A stretch of DNA of 64,000 nucleotides from Priestia megaterium NBRC 15308 = ATCC 14581 (GCF_000832985.1 NZ_CP009920.1:1488001-1552000), one strand, 5' to 3'; counted from the first letter of the stretch, positions 19,099-28,746 are shown. Made by a program: numbers and translations. The notes: generated from the sequence alone by a model not told the origin.

Positions 19099-19965
19099 TC
19101 AGTAAACTGTTACAAGTTCGTCTAGTTGGCTATTTGTTCTTTTTTCTACGAAGTAAGCGTGTAAAAGTTCATTTTCATCAATTTGTACATGCTCGCCTGT
19201 TTGAGATGTAGCAATAATCATATGCTTACAACCTCTTTGGAATTTTTGCAGAACTTGATGGAGCGTCTCACTGGTTGATACACTTAGTGTTTTTAAAGCT
19301 CCAATTGGATGCTCTTTGCCATGATATCTCTCCAACAAAAAGCGCATGTAGACAAATTGCCTCCTCTTCCATTCCAAATATCCGGATATAATTAAAAATG
19401 AAATAACAATCCATAAGTGCAGCTGAAAAGGATGCATAATGACGGCATAAATAATACCGACAGCTAAAAAAAACGTTGATAACCGGAGCGCAAGCTTATG
19501 CGCTTCTAAAAATGGTAAAGACCGACTGCAAATTAAAAAAAGCAGCTTCCCTCCGTCCAATGGCCAAATGGGCAAAAGATTAAACAGGAAAATCACCGTG
19601 CATTGAAACATAAATTGCTCATATGTTTCGAAGGACAACACATTTATTTTCATTAATAAGAAAGCAGCTCCAAACATCCAGAGATGCTGAAGAGGTCCAC
19701 TTATTGTCACAATAAACTCTTCTCGAAATGGACGATTCCCATGTTCATCTACTTCTGCTACTCCCCCAAAAGGTAAGAGCATAATTCTGCGAATCCGCCA
19801 AGAAAAACACTGAGCCGCTACGGCGTGGCCCAGTTCATGAATAATTACAATAATAAATAGCAAAAAAAGCTGCTTTACCGTAGCGGTTAAGATACCAATT
19901 ACGAAAATCCCCCAAAACAATGGATGAATGTGAATTTTCATCAATAACGAAAAAGCACTATTCAA
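19099..19965 (-). CDS. spoIVFB: SpoIVFB, intramembrane protease that activates pro-sigma-K
   Basis: A site-2-type metalloprotease in the membrane around the forespore that cleaves pro-sigma-K. The zinc motif HELGH is at residues 43-47 and the third ligand Asp137 is in PIWPLDGGK. Several transmembrane segments are visible, followed by a C-terminal CBS-like domain (~residues 225-288) that senses ATP in the B. subtilis enzyme. Its start overlaps spoIVFA by eight bases. BofC, in this window, acts on the same checkpoint. Confidence 0.97.
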   Translation of the reverse strand: MNSAFSLLMKIHIHPLFWGIFVIGILTATVKQLFLLFIIVIIHELGHAVAAQCFSWRIRRIMLLPFGGVAEVDEHGNRPFREEFIVTISGPLQHLWMFGAAFLLMKINVLSFETYEQFMFQCTVIFLFNLLPIWPLDGGKLLFLICSRSLPFLEAHKLALRLSTFFLAVGIIYAVIMHPFQLHLWIVISFLIISGYLEWKRRQFVYMRFLLERYHGKEHPIGALKTLSVSTSETLHQVLQKFQRGCKHMIIATSQTGEHVQIDENELLHAYFVEKRTNSQLDELVTVY

Positions 19966-20740
19966 ATTGAATCACCTGACTAGGATCAACAAACTTATCG
20001 CCTTTTTTAATAGCAAAATAGAATGTTCCAGCATCGCCTTTTTTACTGTTTTCCACAATTCCTACTTCTTTGCCTTTATTCACAAAATCATACATACTAA
20101 CATTGATTTTTTTGAGCTGTCCATACCAAGTTTCGCTTCCATCGGCGTGTTGAATAATAACGGTATTCCCAGTATCATCACGTTTTCCTACATACCTTAC
20201 GATACCTTCACTCATTGCTTCTACAACCGAATCCACTCCTGTTTGAACCGTCACGCCTTGCTTACTTTGAGCAAATGTTTCCGTTACTTTCCCTGAAGCT
20301 GGAGTAGCATATTCTCCGCTTACACTTTGCTCCGTTTTTCTAGACTCTTTATTCGGCAATAGCGTTAACGGCTTCCCAAACTTATCTTCATACCAGGAGG
20401 AAACAGCTGCAAACTGAAATTCTTTATCCATTGTTTGTTGAACCACTACTCTGGCCTGGTCAAAAGTAGGAGAAGCGTTCTTGAACATAATTCCTACAAT
20501 TAACACTAAGCAGGCTGAAGCTAAAATTTTAAATAAAAAGCGTTCTTTTCGAAATAACGGGTGGTATTCCTTTGCTGATGGTGTGTATTCAACCGCAGAA
20601 TAATCCATCGATCCATATTTTTCTTCTTCACTCATTAAGGACGTATGAAGAGGTTCTTGAGGAAGACGCTTCGTTGTATTTAATTGTTTTCGCTTACGCT
20701 CAGCAATTCGTTTACGGATTTCATCAGCACGTCGATTCAT
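19958..20740 (-). CDS. spoIVFA: SpoIVFA, regulator and anchor of SpoIVFB
   Basis: A 260-residue membrane protein with a basic cytoplasmic N-terminus (RRADEIRKRIAERKRKQL), one transmembrane segment (~residues 88-106) and a C-terminal LytM/M23-like domain (GNTVIIQHADGSETWYGQL). The usual zinc-binding HxH of active M23 peptidases is replaced by YGQ, so the domain is probably non-catalytic, as expected for SpoIVFA. It holds SpoIVFB inactive until cut by SpoIVB. Overlap with spoIVFB implies coupled synthesis. Confidence 0.95.
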   Translation of the reverse strand: MNRRADEIRKRIAERKRKQLNTTKRLPQEPLHTSLMSEEEKYGSMDYSAVEYTPSAKEYHPLFRKERFLFKILASACLVLIVGIMFKNASPTFDQARVVVQQTMDKEFQFAAVSSWYEDKFGKPLTLLPNKESRKTEQSVSGEYATPASGKVTETFAQSKQGVTVQTGVDSVVEAMSEGIVRYVGKRDDTGNTVIIQHADGSETWYGQLKKINVSMYDFVNKGKEVGIVENSKKGDAGTFYFAIKKGDKFVDPSQVIQFE

Positions 20741-20830
20741 GATTCATCATTCTCCTTGTTCTTATCGTATAATCAACTATATGACTTGTCCGTGGAGCTT
20801 ATGACAGCTTGACTCTACAAAATCAAACAA

Positions 20831-20860
20831 ATAAAAAAAGCTTCCTCTATCGGAAGCTTT
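20831..20860 (-). terminator. Terminator after minD
   Basis: Stem AAAGCTTCC/GGAAGCTTT (20837-20845 with 20852-20860) and a T-run on the minus strand, beginning directly after the minD stop. Confidence 0.88.
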
Positions 20861-21667
20861 TTAAGAACGAACACCAAAGAATCGTTTAATACGTGCAAAC
20901 ATTCCCTTATCTTCTTCATCTAACGATTGAAGAGGAACCGTTTCACCTAGAATACGTCTTGCAATATTACGATATGCAATTGATGCTTTGCTTGATGGGT
21001 CCATGACAATTGGTTCACCGTTGTTAGAAGCACGAATAACATTTTCATCGTCAGCAACGATTCCAATTAAATCAACAGCCAGAAGCTGAGAAATTTCTTC
21101 CACATCCAGCATGTCTCCATTTTTCATCATATGACTACGGATTCGGTTAATAACCAGTTTTGGAGACTCGATATCCTCTTGCTCCAATAATCCAATAATA
21201 CGGTCAGCATCACGAACAGCTGAAACTTCCGGTGTTGTCACAACGAGTGCCTTATCAGCGCCAGCTACGGCGTTCTTATAGCCTTGTTCAATACCAGCTG
21301 GGCAATCAATAACCACATAGTCATAGTCTTGCTTTAACTGAAGAACTAACTCTCGCATTTGTTCTGGTTGAACAGCTGTTTTGTCACTCGTTTGAGCAGC
21401 AGGAAGTAAGTACAAACATTCAAAACGCTTGTCCTTAATCAAGGCTTTTTGCGGTTGGCATCGACCTTCTACCACGTCTACAAGATCATAAATAATACGA
21501 TTTTCAAGCCCCATTACAACATCCAAGTTGCGTAAGCCGATATCAGTGTCTACTAGACACACGCGCTTTCCAGCTAATGCTAGAGCAGTACCTAAATTGG
21601 CTGATGTCGTTGTTTTTCCAACTCCACCTTTACCAGACGTAACAACAATAGCCTCTCCCACTGTCAA
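20861..21667 (-). CDS. minD: MinD, septum-site determining ATPase
   Basis: A ParA/MinD ATPase that recruits MinC to the membrane to block polar septation. The deviant Walker A is SGKGGVGKTT, followed by VDTDIGLRNLDVVMG. The C-terminal amphipathic membrane-targeting helix is visible as KGMFARIKRFFGVRS. 268 residues is standard. It overlaps minC by four bases (ATGA) and ends the mreBCD-minCD cluster. Confidence 0.98.
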   Translation of the reverse strand: MTVGEAIVVTSGKGGVGKTTTSANLGTALALAGKRVCLVDTDIGLRNLDVVMGLENRIIYDLVDVVEGRCQPQKALIKDKRFECLYLLPAAQTSDKTAVQPEQMRELVLQLKQDYDYVVIDCPAGIEQGYKNAVAGADKALVVTTPEVSAVRDADRIIGLLEQEDIESPKLVINRIRSHMMKNGDMLDVEEISQLLAVDLIGIVADDENVIRASNNGEPIVMDPSSKASIAYRNIARRILGETVPLQSLDEEDKGMFARIKRFFGVRS

Positions 21668-22356
21668 ATTCTCCTTTCTACCCTGGTCAAATTCGGTCTT
21701 AGATGCGGTAAAGTTTGCACGCGATCTATCACCATTTGATCATTATCATCTAAGTATGCACATTCCATTATATTCTCTTCCTTCTCACTGCGCTCTTCTT
21801 CTGATCGGGTAATGATATCAGCAATGCGCAGCTGTGAAGGTTTCATTAACGATGCAGCAATAACGGCGTTTTTATTGCCGCGATATCCTGCATGAGCAAT
21901 CCCTTTTAAAGCACCTAATACAAATAAATTTCCTCCAGCTACAACGGTTCCTCCGGGATTTACGTCTCCGACTAGAAGCAAATCGCCTTCTACATGGAGA
22001 ACCTGTCCTGAACGAACTACCTTTGTAACAGATACTAATTCACTTTCTTCTCTTACGCGGACTGCATCTTGCTTTAAAATAACGTTACTATCAATTTGTT
22101 TAACTACTAAATACTGATTTTCTTCTATGAGCGCCTTCAATTCGGTTTCCTGCTCTGTAGTTAAATAACGATTTCCGATTTTGACATACACTGTGACGAT
22201 CTGATCGGCATCGCCATGCTTATTTGTCAAAAGCTTCGTCTTAAGTTCCGTCAAAAGCTCTGCAAATGAACATGTATCATTGAGATGCAACGTTAATCCA
22301 TCTTTTGTTCCTTTAATTGTCACATTTTGTTGCTTTTGTTTATTCAAGACGCTCAC
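21664..22356 (-). CDS. minC: MinC, FtsZ assembly inhibitor
   Basis: A 230-residue septum-site inhibitor. The N-domain (QNVTIKGTKDGLTLHLND) acts on FtsZ. The C-terminal beta-helix (VEGDLLLVGDVNPGGTVVAGGNLFVLGALKG) binds MinD. It lies after mreD with a ~107-base gap and overlaps minD. Confidence 0.97.
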   Translation of the reverse strand: MSVLNKQKQQNVTIKGTKDGLTLHLNDTCSFAELLTELKTKLLTNKHGDADQIVTVYVKIGNRYLTTEQETELKALIEENQYLVVKQIDSNVILKQDAVRVREESELVSVTKVVRSGQVLHVEGDLLLVGDVNPGGTVVAGGNLFVLGALKGIAHAGYRGNKNAVIAASLMKPSQLRIADIITRSEEERSEKEENIMECAYLDDNDQMVIDRVQTLPHLRPNLTRVERRI

Positions 22357-22463
22357 CTCAACGAATATATAATTTCGACAGAGACTTACTCAATTCCTTT
22401 TTTTCGTTTCTTCAATCAGCATTTTTATCCTATCACGAACGAGAAGCGTAATATATGTTCCGA

Positions 22464-22982
22464 TCAGCGTTCATCGATAAATTTAGCAAAATATTGAAAA
22501 CATCTTTGAAGCGGAAATGCAAAAATGAGTGCAAATATGGCATTTAAAATGATGGTTGCGTAAAATCGCTCTTGCAAGAAGCGACCAATGGTCATATCAG
22601 ATATATTAATAATGCTATTAATTCCATATACATAAAACTCAATAATGGCTACAGCTAATAGCGACATGCAGATTACGATAAGCGTATTTTGCTGAAAAAT
22701 CTTCATTAGTTTTGATACGATATAGCATACGGCCGGTAATCCAAGCGCGTATACTCCTAAGACATCCGTAAAGGCAATATCGTACATGAATCCAAGGATT
22801 ACCCCATATAGCATCGCTTGCTTTGGGTGATAATACACTGACATAAAAGCCAGTACCACTACAACAAAGTGAGGCGATAGAATCCAGTCTCGCCATGGTG
22901 ATGCCATGGCGACAAAATTAACAAAGATACTTTCAAACATAAAAACGACAAGCACGAGAATAGGAAGGACAAACCGCTTCAT
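22464..22982 (-). CDS. mreD: MreD, rod-shape membrane protein
   Basis: A 172-residue polytopic protein with about five transmembrane segments (for example PILVLVVFMFESIFVNFVAM). It is part of the MreBCD/Rod machinery that organises lateral wall synthesis. The ATG overlaps the mreC stop by one base. Confidence 0.95.
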   Translation of the reverse strand: MKRFVLPILVLVVFMFESIFVNFVAMASPWRDWILSPHFVVVVLAFMSVYYHPKQAMLYGVILGFMYDIAFTDVLGVYALGLPAVCYIVSKLMKIFQQNTLIVICMSLLAVAIIEFYVYGINSIINISDMTIGRFLQERFYATIILNAIFALIFAFPLQRCFQYFAKFIDER

Positions 22983-23863
22983 CAGTTAGCCTCCTCCGCC
23001 CCTAAATCGTCTTCAGCAGCGGGCGCACTTCTTTTAGCTACAACTACGTTATCTAAGTCATACAAGTCAGCAGCAGGTTTGATATAAGCTTTTTTCGTTA
23101 ATCCATATTCATCAGGCTCAATTTTTGTGATAACGCCAATTGGAAGATTGCTAGGGAAAATGCCGTCTTCTTGTCCTAGACCAGACGTTACTACTTTTTG
23201 CTTTTCTTTAATATCAGCATCAAATGGAATACGACGCATAACAAGCGCCTGTTCTTTATCATCATAGCCTTCAATTAAACCAAATACTTCTTTTTTAGCC
23301 TGAATTTTAGCAGATACACGGTTTGTACGATCTGATGAACTAATTAACTGCACAGTAGATGTGAACTTAGATGCATGCTTCACTTTACCAATCAGCCCTT
23401 CAGGAGTCATAACAGCCATATTTTCCTGCACATTATGAACCGTCCCTTTATCAATGGCAATTACCTCATGCCAACGGTCTGGATTACGAGCAATAACTGT
23501 TGCTTCGATTGGGTTGTATTGACTTAAATCCGTTTTTTTGTCGAGCTGTGCTCTTAATTTTTTATTTTCTTGCTGCAAAGCGTTGGCTTTCGTTTCTAAT
23601 TGCATGCGTTCGTCTAAACGGGCTTTTAATACCTCGTTTTCTTCGTATGTACGCTTTAAGTCACCTACATTCTGAAAGAAACCCGCTACAAATTGTGCGG
23701 GTTCATTAAAGGTAGCCTGAACAAGACCAACCGTATCTTTGACAAACTGTTCAGGCCACGTTACATTTTTACGACCATTTAACGAAAAACCAATCAATGC
23801 CACTAATACAATAATACTGACTAATAAAATAACTAAACGTTTATTTAAGAAAAATTGTGGCAC
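22982..23863 (-). CDS. mreC: MreC, rod-shape determining protein
   Basis: A bitopic protein with a transmembrane segment at ~residues 9-27, then a coiled coil (~60-110, EENEVLKARLDERMQLETKANAL) and the periplasmic-side beta domains (NPDRWHEVIAIDKGTVHNVQ, VVTSGLGQEDGIFPSNLPIG). It links MreB to wall synthases. 293 residues is normal. It lies 19 bases after mreB. Confidence 0.97.
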   Translation of the reverse strand: MPQFFLNKRLVILLVSIIVLVALIGFSLNGRKNVTWPEQFVKDTVGLVQATFNEPAQFVAGFFQNVGDLKRTYEENEVLKARLDERMQLETKANALQQENKKLRAQLDKKTDLSQYNPIEATVIARNPDRWHEVIAIDKGTVHNVQENMAVMTPEGLIGKVKHASKFTSTVQLISSSDRTNRVSAKIQAKKEVFGLIEGYDDKEQALVMRRIPFDADIKEKQKVVTSGLGQEDGIFPSNLPIGVITKIEPDEYGLTKKAYIKPAADLYDLDNVVVAKRSAPAAEDDLGAEEAN

Positions 23864-23882
23864 GATCTACACCTCTTAATAT

Positions 23883-24908
23883 TTAGCGATATGAATCGCT
23901 TGTACGATTTTTAAATAAATCAATGTGTTCTAACGCTTTACCAGTTCCAATTGCAACACAGTCAAGCGGATCTTCTGCGATGACAACCGGCATATTTGTT
24001 TCTTCACTAATAACTTTATCTAAATTACGTAGCAATGCGCCACCGCCTGTTAATACAATACCGCGATCCATAATATCTGCCGCAAGTTCAGGTGGTGTTT
24101 TTTCTAATGTACTTTTTACTGAATCTACAATAGAAGCCACTGTATCTTTTAGCGCTTCTGCAATTTCTTCTGCTGAAATTTCGATTGTTTTCGGTAGACC
24201 TGTTAGTAAGTCACGTCCGCGAATTTCCATGTTTTCAATACCTTCTGGAATTCCGGCAGAACCGACTTCTACTTTTAATGCTTCTGACGTACGCTCACCG
24301 ATCATTAAATTGTAATTCTTGCGAATATATTGAATAATCGCTTCATCCATCTCGTCCCCAGCGATACGGATTGACTGACATGTTACGATTCCTCCTAAAG
24401 AAATAATCGCAACTTCTGTTGTTCCTCCGCCAATATCTACTACCATACTTCCCGTTGGCTCCCAAACCGGTAGATTGGCGCCGATTGCTGCAGCAAACGG
24501 TTCTTCAATTGTATACGCATCACGCGCGCCAGCCTGACGAGTCGCATCAATAACGGCACGTTTCTCAACAGCTGTAATGCCAGAAGGTACACAAACCATT
24601 ACATACGGCTTACCCGCAAACAAACTTTTTGTTTTTTGAGCTTGATTGATGTAATATTTCATCATCGTCGCAGTTGTTTCGTAATCTGCAATAACTCCAT
24701 CTTTCATTGGACGAAGGGCTACTACGTTCCCAGGTGTACGACCAATCATATTTTTTGCATCGTTACCTACCGCAACGATTTGTTTTGTATCAGTTTGCAA
24801 AGCCACAACAGACGGCTCACGCACAACAATTCCTTTTCCTTTTACATAAACGAGCGTATTTGCAGTACCCAAATCTATTCCAAGGTCTCTAGTACCGATT
24901 CCAAACAT
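23883..24908 (-). CDS. mreB: MreB, bacterial actin homologue
   Basis: A cytoskeletal ATPase that guides wall elongation. Phosphate-1 loop [14 protein letters not shown], phosphate-2 [13 protein letters not shown] and adenosine motif [12 protein letters not shown] are present. I chose the start at 24908 ([14 protein letters not shown]) because AAGGAAG precedes it at the right distance and the family begins here; a longer reading adds eight residues without a ribosome site. Confidence 0.98.
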   Translation of the reverse strand: MFGIGTRDLGIDLGTANTLVYVKGKGIVVREPSVVALQTDTKQIVAVGNDAKNMIGRTPGNVVALRPMKDGVIADYETTATMMKYYINQAQKTKSLFAGKPYVMVCVPSGITAVEKRAVIDATRQAGARDAYTIEEPFAAAIGANLPVWEPTGSMVVDIGGGTTEVAIISLGGIVTCQSIRIAGDEMDEAIIQYIRKNYNLMIGERTSEALKVEVGSAGIPEGIENMEIRGRDLLTGLPKTIEISAEEIAEALKDTVASIVDSVKSTLEKTPPELAADIMDRGIVLTGGGALLRNLDKVISEETNMPVVIAEDPLDCVAIGTGKALEHIDLFKNRTSDSYR

Positions 24909-25137
24909 GTGTCTCTTCCTTTCTCTTACCAAAATGCAAAGGTAAAAATTCCATAATTCAATTTCTTCATTTCATAAGTAACATTTTTTATTTTCTATAC
25001 TTTTTTCATAGATGTCAACGCCAAATATTGTATGATAAAAAGTCATACTTTGTCTATTAATAACGAATGATTGTAAAGAACTTGTCATTTAAAATCATGA
25101 CTACTATTATAACCCAAGGATTTTAAAAAGCATAGCC

Positions 25138-25833
25138 TTACATGTATCCTTTTTCTTTTAAACTAATATATTTTCGATCTCCGATAATTAAATGATCTAA
25201 CAATTCAATTCCTATGATAAATCCGCACTCTTTTAAGCGCTTCGTTACCTCTATATCTTCTCTGCTGGGAGTAGGGTCGCCGGAGGGATGATTATGAATA
25301 CAAATAAGGGATGCAGCTGAACGACGAAAGGCTTCTTTAAATACTTCTCTTGGATGGACAATAGATGAATTGAGGCTTCCGATAAAAATGGTTTGCTTGT
25401 GGAGAACTTGATTTTTCGTGTTGAGGTATAAACAGACGAAATGCTCTTGAGACAGCACGCGCATTTCTTCCATCACATAATTAGCTCCGTCTTCAGGGCC
25501 ATGAACGGTATATCGCTGACTAGATTTCCGCTGTACAATCCTCTTACCTATTTCAATAGCCGCTATAATTTGAATTGCTTTTGCAGGTCCGATACCTTTA
25601 ATATTCATCATTTCATCAAGCGATGCATGCTGCAAAAGTTGAAGACCTTCAAAATGCGTTAATATGCGATTGGACAGCTGAAGAACAGATTCATCTTTGG
25701 TTCCAGTGCGCAGCAAAATAGCAATAAGCTCGTGGTTAGAAAGACTAGAAGCACCCATTGACATAAGGCGCTCTCGAGGTCTTTCATCTTGAGGAAAATC
25801 TTTAATTAACAATGATTGATCCAATTTCGCCAC
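25138..25833 (-). CDS. radC: RadC, JAB-domain protein
   Basis: A 231-residue RadC family protein. The N-terminal helix-hairpin-helix (IKGIGPAKAIQIIAAIEIGKR) is followed by a JAB/MPN metal motif (HNHPSGDPTPSRED). Despite the name, a DNA repair function is not firmly established for the family. It lies seven bases after maf and before mreB, as in B. subtilis. Confidence 0.96.
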   Translation of the reverse strand: MAKLDQSLLIKDFPQDERPRERLMSMGASSLSNHELIAILLRTGTKDESVLQLSNRILTHFEGLQLLQHASLDEMMNIKGIGPAKAIQIIAAIEIGKRIVQRKSSQRYTVHGPEDGANYVMEEMRVLSQEHFVCLYLNTKNQVLHKQTIFIGSLNSSIVHPREVFKEAFRRSAASLICIHNHPSGDPTPSREDIEVTKRLKECGFIIGIELLDHLIIGDRKYISLKEKGYM

Positions 25834-25839
25834 TCCTTT

Positions 25840-26409
25840 TTAGTAAACGAAACCGTATTGTTTTAGCTCACGTATTGTTCGGGAGAGCGGCAAGCCCACC
25901 ACGGAGAAATAGTCTCCTTCAATTTTTTTAACTAGCGCAGCACCGAGACCTTGAATTCCATAAGAACCAGCCTTATCCATAGGCTCTCCTGACTCTACGT
26001 ACTGTACGATTTCATCTTGTTCAATCGGCCAAAACTCTACATCTGTTTGTTCATAAAACGTATGAACTTTTGCATTTGATACGAACGCTACTCCAGTTAA
26101 TACCTGATGTTTTTGACCTGACAGCATCGTAAGTGTTTCAATCGCTTCTTGTTTCGTTTTTGGCTTTCCTAAAATACGATTGCCATATACGACAACTGTA
26201 TCGGCACCTAGGACAATATCCTCTTTATGATGCGAAGCGACGTCCACTGCTTTTTGCCTAGCTAAATCCATTACTACCTCGGACGGAGTGTATAATGGAT
26301 TGACGATTTCTTCAATTGTACTAACGTGAACGGTAAAGGGAATGTGAAGCTGCTGAAGTAATTCTTTTCGACGAGGAGAGCCTGAGGCTAAAATTAATGT
26401 TTGTTTCAT
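25840..26409 (-). CDS. maf: Maf, nucleoside triphosphate pyrophosphatase
   Basis: A ~189-residue Maf protein beginning MKQTLILASGSPRRKELLQQ, with VLGADTVV and GSYGIQGLGAALV. It hydrolyses dTTP/UTP and modified nucleotides, and over-expression blocks septation in B. subtilis. The start at 26409 follows AAAGGTGAG; the longer upstream reading adds 25 residues not typical of the family. Confidence 0.96.
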   Translation of the reverse strand: MKQTLILASGSPRRKELLQQLHIPFTVHVSTIEEIVNPLYTPSEVVMDLARQKAVDVASHHKEDIVLGADTVVVYGNRILGKPKTKQEAIETLTMLSGQKHQVLTGVAFVSNAKVHTFYEQTDVEFWPIEQDEIVQYVESGEPMDKAGSYGIQGLGAALVKKIEGDYFSVVGLPLSRTIRELKQYGFVY

Positions 26410-26480
26410 ACATCTCACCTTTGCATTTTGATTTAAAAAAGAAGGACACACCGTTATTTTAGCAATTTCATCCCCAAATG

Positions 26481-26520
26481 ACAATAAACAAGTGAGGCAG
26501 CATTACACTACCTCACTTGT
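26481..26520 (-). terminator. Terminator after spoIIB
   Basis: Ten-base stem ACAAGTGAGG/CCTCACTTGT (26488-26497 with 26511-26520). It abuts the spoIIB stop and is followed by a T-rich tract. Confidence 0.75.
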
Positions 26521-27533
26521 TAAGACGTTACAAGGCTTTCATACTGCTGAAGAGCTTTTAACACGTATCGCTGAGCAAGCCAAGCATCTTTACTGCTTTT
26601 ATTGTCTTCATATGAAGAAAGAGAAGCAGCAGCTTTTTGAAGGGTGCTCACCATGGTTTTAATGTCTTCATTTGACGCTTCTTTCTGAACTTTTGTCAGC
26701 TCTTTTTTCAGAGATTTGATATCGGCTACCCGCTGTCCTTCAATCGCTTTAACAGATTGATCTAAGAGATTAGCCATAAACGGCTGCGCTGTGGTTATAA
26801 CCGTTTGATCTTTTTTCCCTAATTCGCTAGTGGGCTTAATTTCATAAGACTTTACATATACATCTTTACCTTGTTGTTTATACGTTTTACTAAGTGCGTT
26901 CGCTTTTTCTTCTCCAGTGGCAGCACCAACGACAAGAGAATAGGTTTTAGGTGAAAAGATCTCGCCTGCTTCGTTCTCTTCTTTCCATTTATCCATTGCT
27001 TTATTTGCAGCAGTTTTTGATGAAAAAGCACCTGCTTGAACAATGTAAAAGGAAAAAGGTTCTAAAGTAGAAACAGCAGCTGATGTCCCCTTCGATTCCT
27101 GTTCGTTTTTCTTTTCAGCTTTACCAACACTTTCAGTGGCAGACGCTGTTTGAGAAGTTTTTTCTTCTTTCGTTTGCTCACTTGTTTGTGCTTTGCTTAC
27201 AGGCTGTTCGCTTCCTGTCATCATTTTCACGCCAACCATACCGATGCCGCTGCCTATTCCAACTGCTAGCAGTACAATCACAGCTGTTCGTTTGATCACA
27301 CCGCCGTTTACCGTTTTAATCGAAACATTTTTAGGATGTAATCGCGGCTTTTTCTTTTTTTCATTTCTTACATCTTCAATAAATACCACTTTATTTTCTT
27401 CCACATGAGAATCTTTGGATGCCGGCTCCGGAAGAACCCATGTAAATTCGTCTTTTTCTGGCGCTTGTTCTTCCTTCTCATCCTTGGATTGACCATTGAT
27501 TTTAATTGAAATTTTTCGTTCCTGCTTGTCCAC
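26520..27533 (-). CDS. spoIIB: SpoIIB-like SPOR-domain protein
   Basis: SpoIIB helps septal wall degradation during engulfment. The protein has a charged cytoplasmic N-terminus (DKQERKISIKINGQ), a transmembrane segment at ~residues 80-100 (RTAVIVLLAVGIGSGIGMVG), an Ala/Ser/Glu linker, a SPOR domain (FSFYIVQAGAFSSKTAANKA) and a helical tail. Sequence is poorly conserved in the family, but position between maf and comC and domain order match. I prefer a GTG start at 27533 (purine-rich GGCGGTGGGGAA upstream) over the ATG at 27602. Confidence 0.87.
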   Translation of the reverse strand: MDKQERKISIKINGQSKDEKEEQAPEKDEFTWVLPEPASKDSHVEENKVVFIEDVRNEKKKKPRLHPKNVSIKTVNGGVIKRTAVIVLLAVGIGSGIGMVGVKMMTGSEQPVSKAQTSEQTKEEKTSQTASATESVGKAEKKNEQESKGTSAAVSTLEPFSFYIVQAGAFSSKTAANKAMDKWKEENEAGEIFSPKTYSLVVGAATGEEKANALSKTYKQQGKDVYVKSYEIKPTSELGKKDQTVITTAQPFMANLLDQSVKAIEGQRVADIKSLKKELTKVQKEASNEDIKTMVSTLQKAAASLSSYEDNKSSKDAWLAQRYVLKALQQYESLVTS

Positions 27534-27631
27534 TTCCCCACCGCCTTTAGTTAACGTAGTCTTAATACCGGTTGCAAGCTGAGGTAAACCGACATAAAAC
27601 ATACACTTTTTTCCATGCTATCATAGAAGAA

Positions 27632-27662
27632 AAAAAAAATAACAAGACATTTGTCGTCTTGT
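27632..27662 (-). terminator. Terminator after comC
   Basis: Stem AACAAGAC/GTCTTGTT (27641-27662) followed by a run of T on the minus strand. Confidence 0.85.
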
Positions 27663-27720
27663 TACAAAAGGTTTTCGCTATTTAGTTACAGAAATTTCAA
27701 ATTTGTCGAAGATTTGAAGC

Positions 27721-28476
27721 TCAATAAAAATAGTTGCTAACATACCAATCTATCAATTCGTTTCCATGAAAATAAGCAGCGATTGTCCCTATAAAAATAA
27801 AAGGAACGAAAGGAATTGGTACACCTACCTTTGCCTTTTTCATTAATAACGCTCCTATGCTAACGGTTCCGCCTATTAATATAGCTAAAAAAAGCGATAG
27901 CAAAACAAGCTTTACTCCAAGCACAATACCAATCAAACCATACAATTTAATATCTCCTTCTCCAAGGCCTCCTCTGCTGAGAAATGCGACTAGAAAGAGG
28001 AGAAAAAATGCTATTCCTCCTCCCATTAAGGAATCACTCCACGAAGTTAATGGAATGAAAAGACGCTCAAGAAGAAAGATAGGCAAAAAGAAAAGCAGTA
28101 CCTTATTTGGGACAATCATATAAGCTATATCTGAGACAACTATAATTGTTAAAAAAGAAACAAAGGTTAATATGACAATCAGTTCTAACGTCATATTCAA
28201 CCTAAAAAAAGCATATACAAATAAACTTCCTGTCGAAAATTCTACGAACGGGTAGATGAAGGAGATTTTTTTGCGACACATACTACATTTTCCTGCATTT
28301 TTAATGTAGGAGACTATGGGAATTAACTGTTGTGGAGAAAGAACGTATAAACAGTGTGGACAATGAGATCTTGGAGATAAAATAGATTTTTTCTGAGGAA
28401 TTCTAAGGCCTGCTACATTATAAAATGAACCTAGAGTGAGACCTGAAACAAATAGATAAAGGTAAATTAAACTCAT
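27721..28476 (-). CDS. comC: ComC, prepilin leader peptidase/N-methyltransferase
   Basis: An A24-family aspartic protease of the inner membrane that cuts and methylates ComG pseudopilins for DNA uptake. Zinc-type cysteine pairs are at Cys39/Cys42 and Cys64/Cys67. The two catalytic aspartates are Asp116 (VVSDIAYMIVPNK) and Asp175 (GEGDIKLYG). About seven or eight transmembrane segments are visible. Its ATG overlaps the stop of an upstream pilin-like mini-gene (ATGA). ComK control is expected but I did not find a clear K-box. Confidence 0.96.
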   Translation of the reverse strand: MSLIYLYLFVSGLTLGSFYNVAGLRIPQKKSILSPRSHCPHCLYVLSPQQLIPIVSYIKNAGKCSMCRKKISFIYPFVEFSTGSLFVYAFFRLNMTLELIVILTFVSFLTIIVVSDIAYMIVPNKVLLFFLPIFLLERLFIPLTSWSDSLMGGGIAFFLLFLVAFLSRGGLGEGDIKLYGLIGIVLGVKLVLLSLFLAILIGGTVSIGALLMKKAKVGVPIPFVPFIFIGTIAAYFHGNELIDWYVSNYFY

Positions 28477-28673
28477 ACGACTCCTTCCATTTCAGGGGTA
28501 CAGAATATTAACTGTAGATTTTCTTTTGAATGAGGCAATGTATCTTTTCCTTTTAAATAGCTGCCAATAAACGGAATGAGAAAAGCTGCTAGAAGACCTA
28601 TTATGATAACCAGTATGATCACTTGCATTAGAGAAAGTCCTTTATTCTTCGTGGACAGTTTATCCATTTCCAC
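28473..28673 (-). CDS. Short pilin-like protein overlapping comC
   Basis: A 66-residue protein with a type IV pilin-like N-terminus: a basic leader ending in Lys-Gly (residues 11-12), then LSLMQVIILVIIIGLLAAFL. This resembles a prepilin peptidase site plus hydrophobic alpha-1 helix. Position +5, normally Glu, is Gln17. Only ~35 residues follow the helix, far less than a ComGC-type pilin. GAGGTG precedes the ATG, and the stop overlaps comC by four bases, implying coupled translation. It may be a minor pseudopilin, a peptidase partner or a decaying pilin gene; I do not recognise a named family. Confidence 0.65.
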   Translation of the reverse strand: MEMDKLSTKNKGLSLMQVIILVIIIGLLAAFLIPFIGSYLKGKDTLPHSKENLQLIFCTPEMEGVV

Positions 28674-28695
28674 ACCTCTCCTTTATTGATTAGTA

Positions 28696-28746
28696 TCAAA
28701 CAGCTCCTTGATTAATACACTGAATCATAATACCCATAAAAGTCAT
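28696..28746 (-). CDS. Possible 16-residue peptide with a strong ribosome site
   Basis: An ATG reading MTFMGIMIQCINQGAV lies ten bases after AAGGAAGGAGG, an unusually strong ribosome site for a gap with no other gene in frame. It ends 23 bases before the pilin-like gene. It could be a leader peptide, a remnant of a longer gene or coincidence. Confidence 0.3.
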   Translation of the reverse strand: MTFMGIMIQCINQGAV

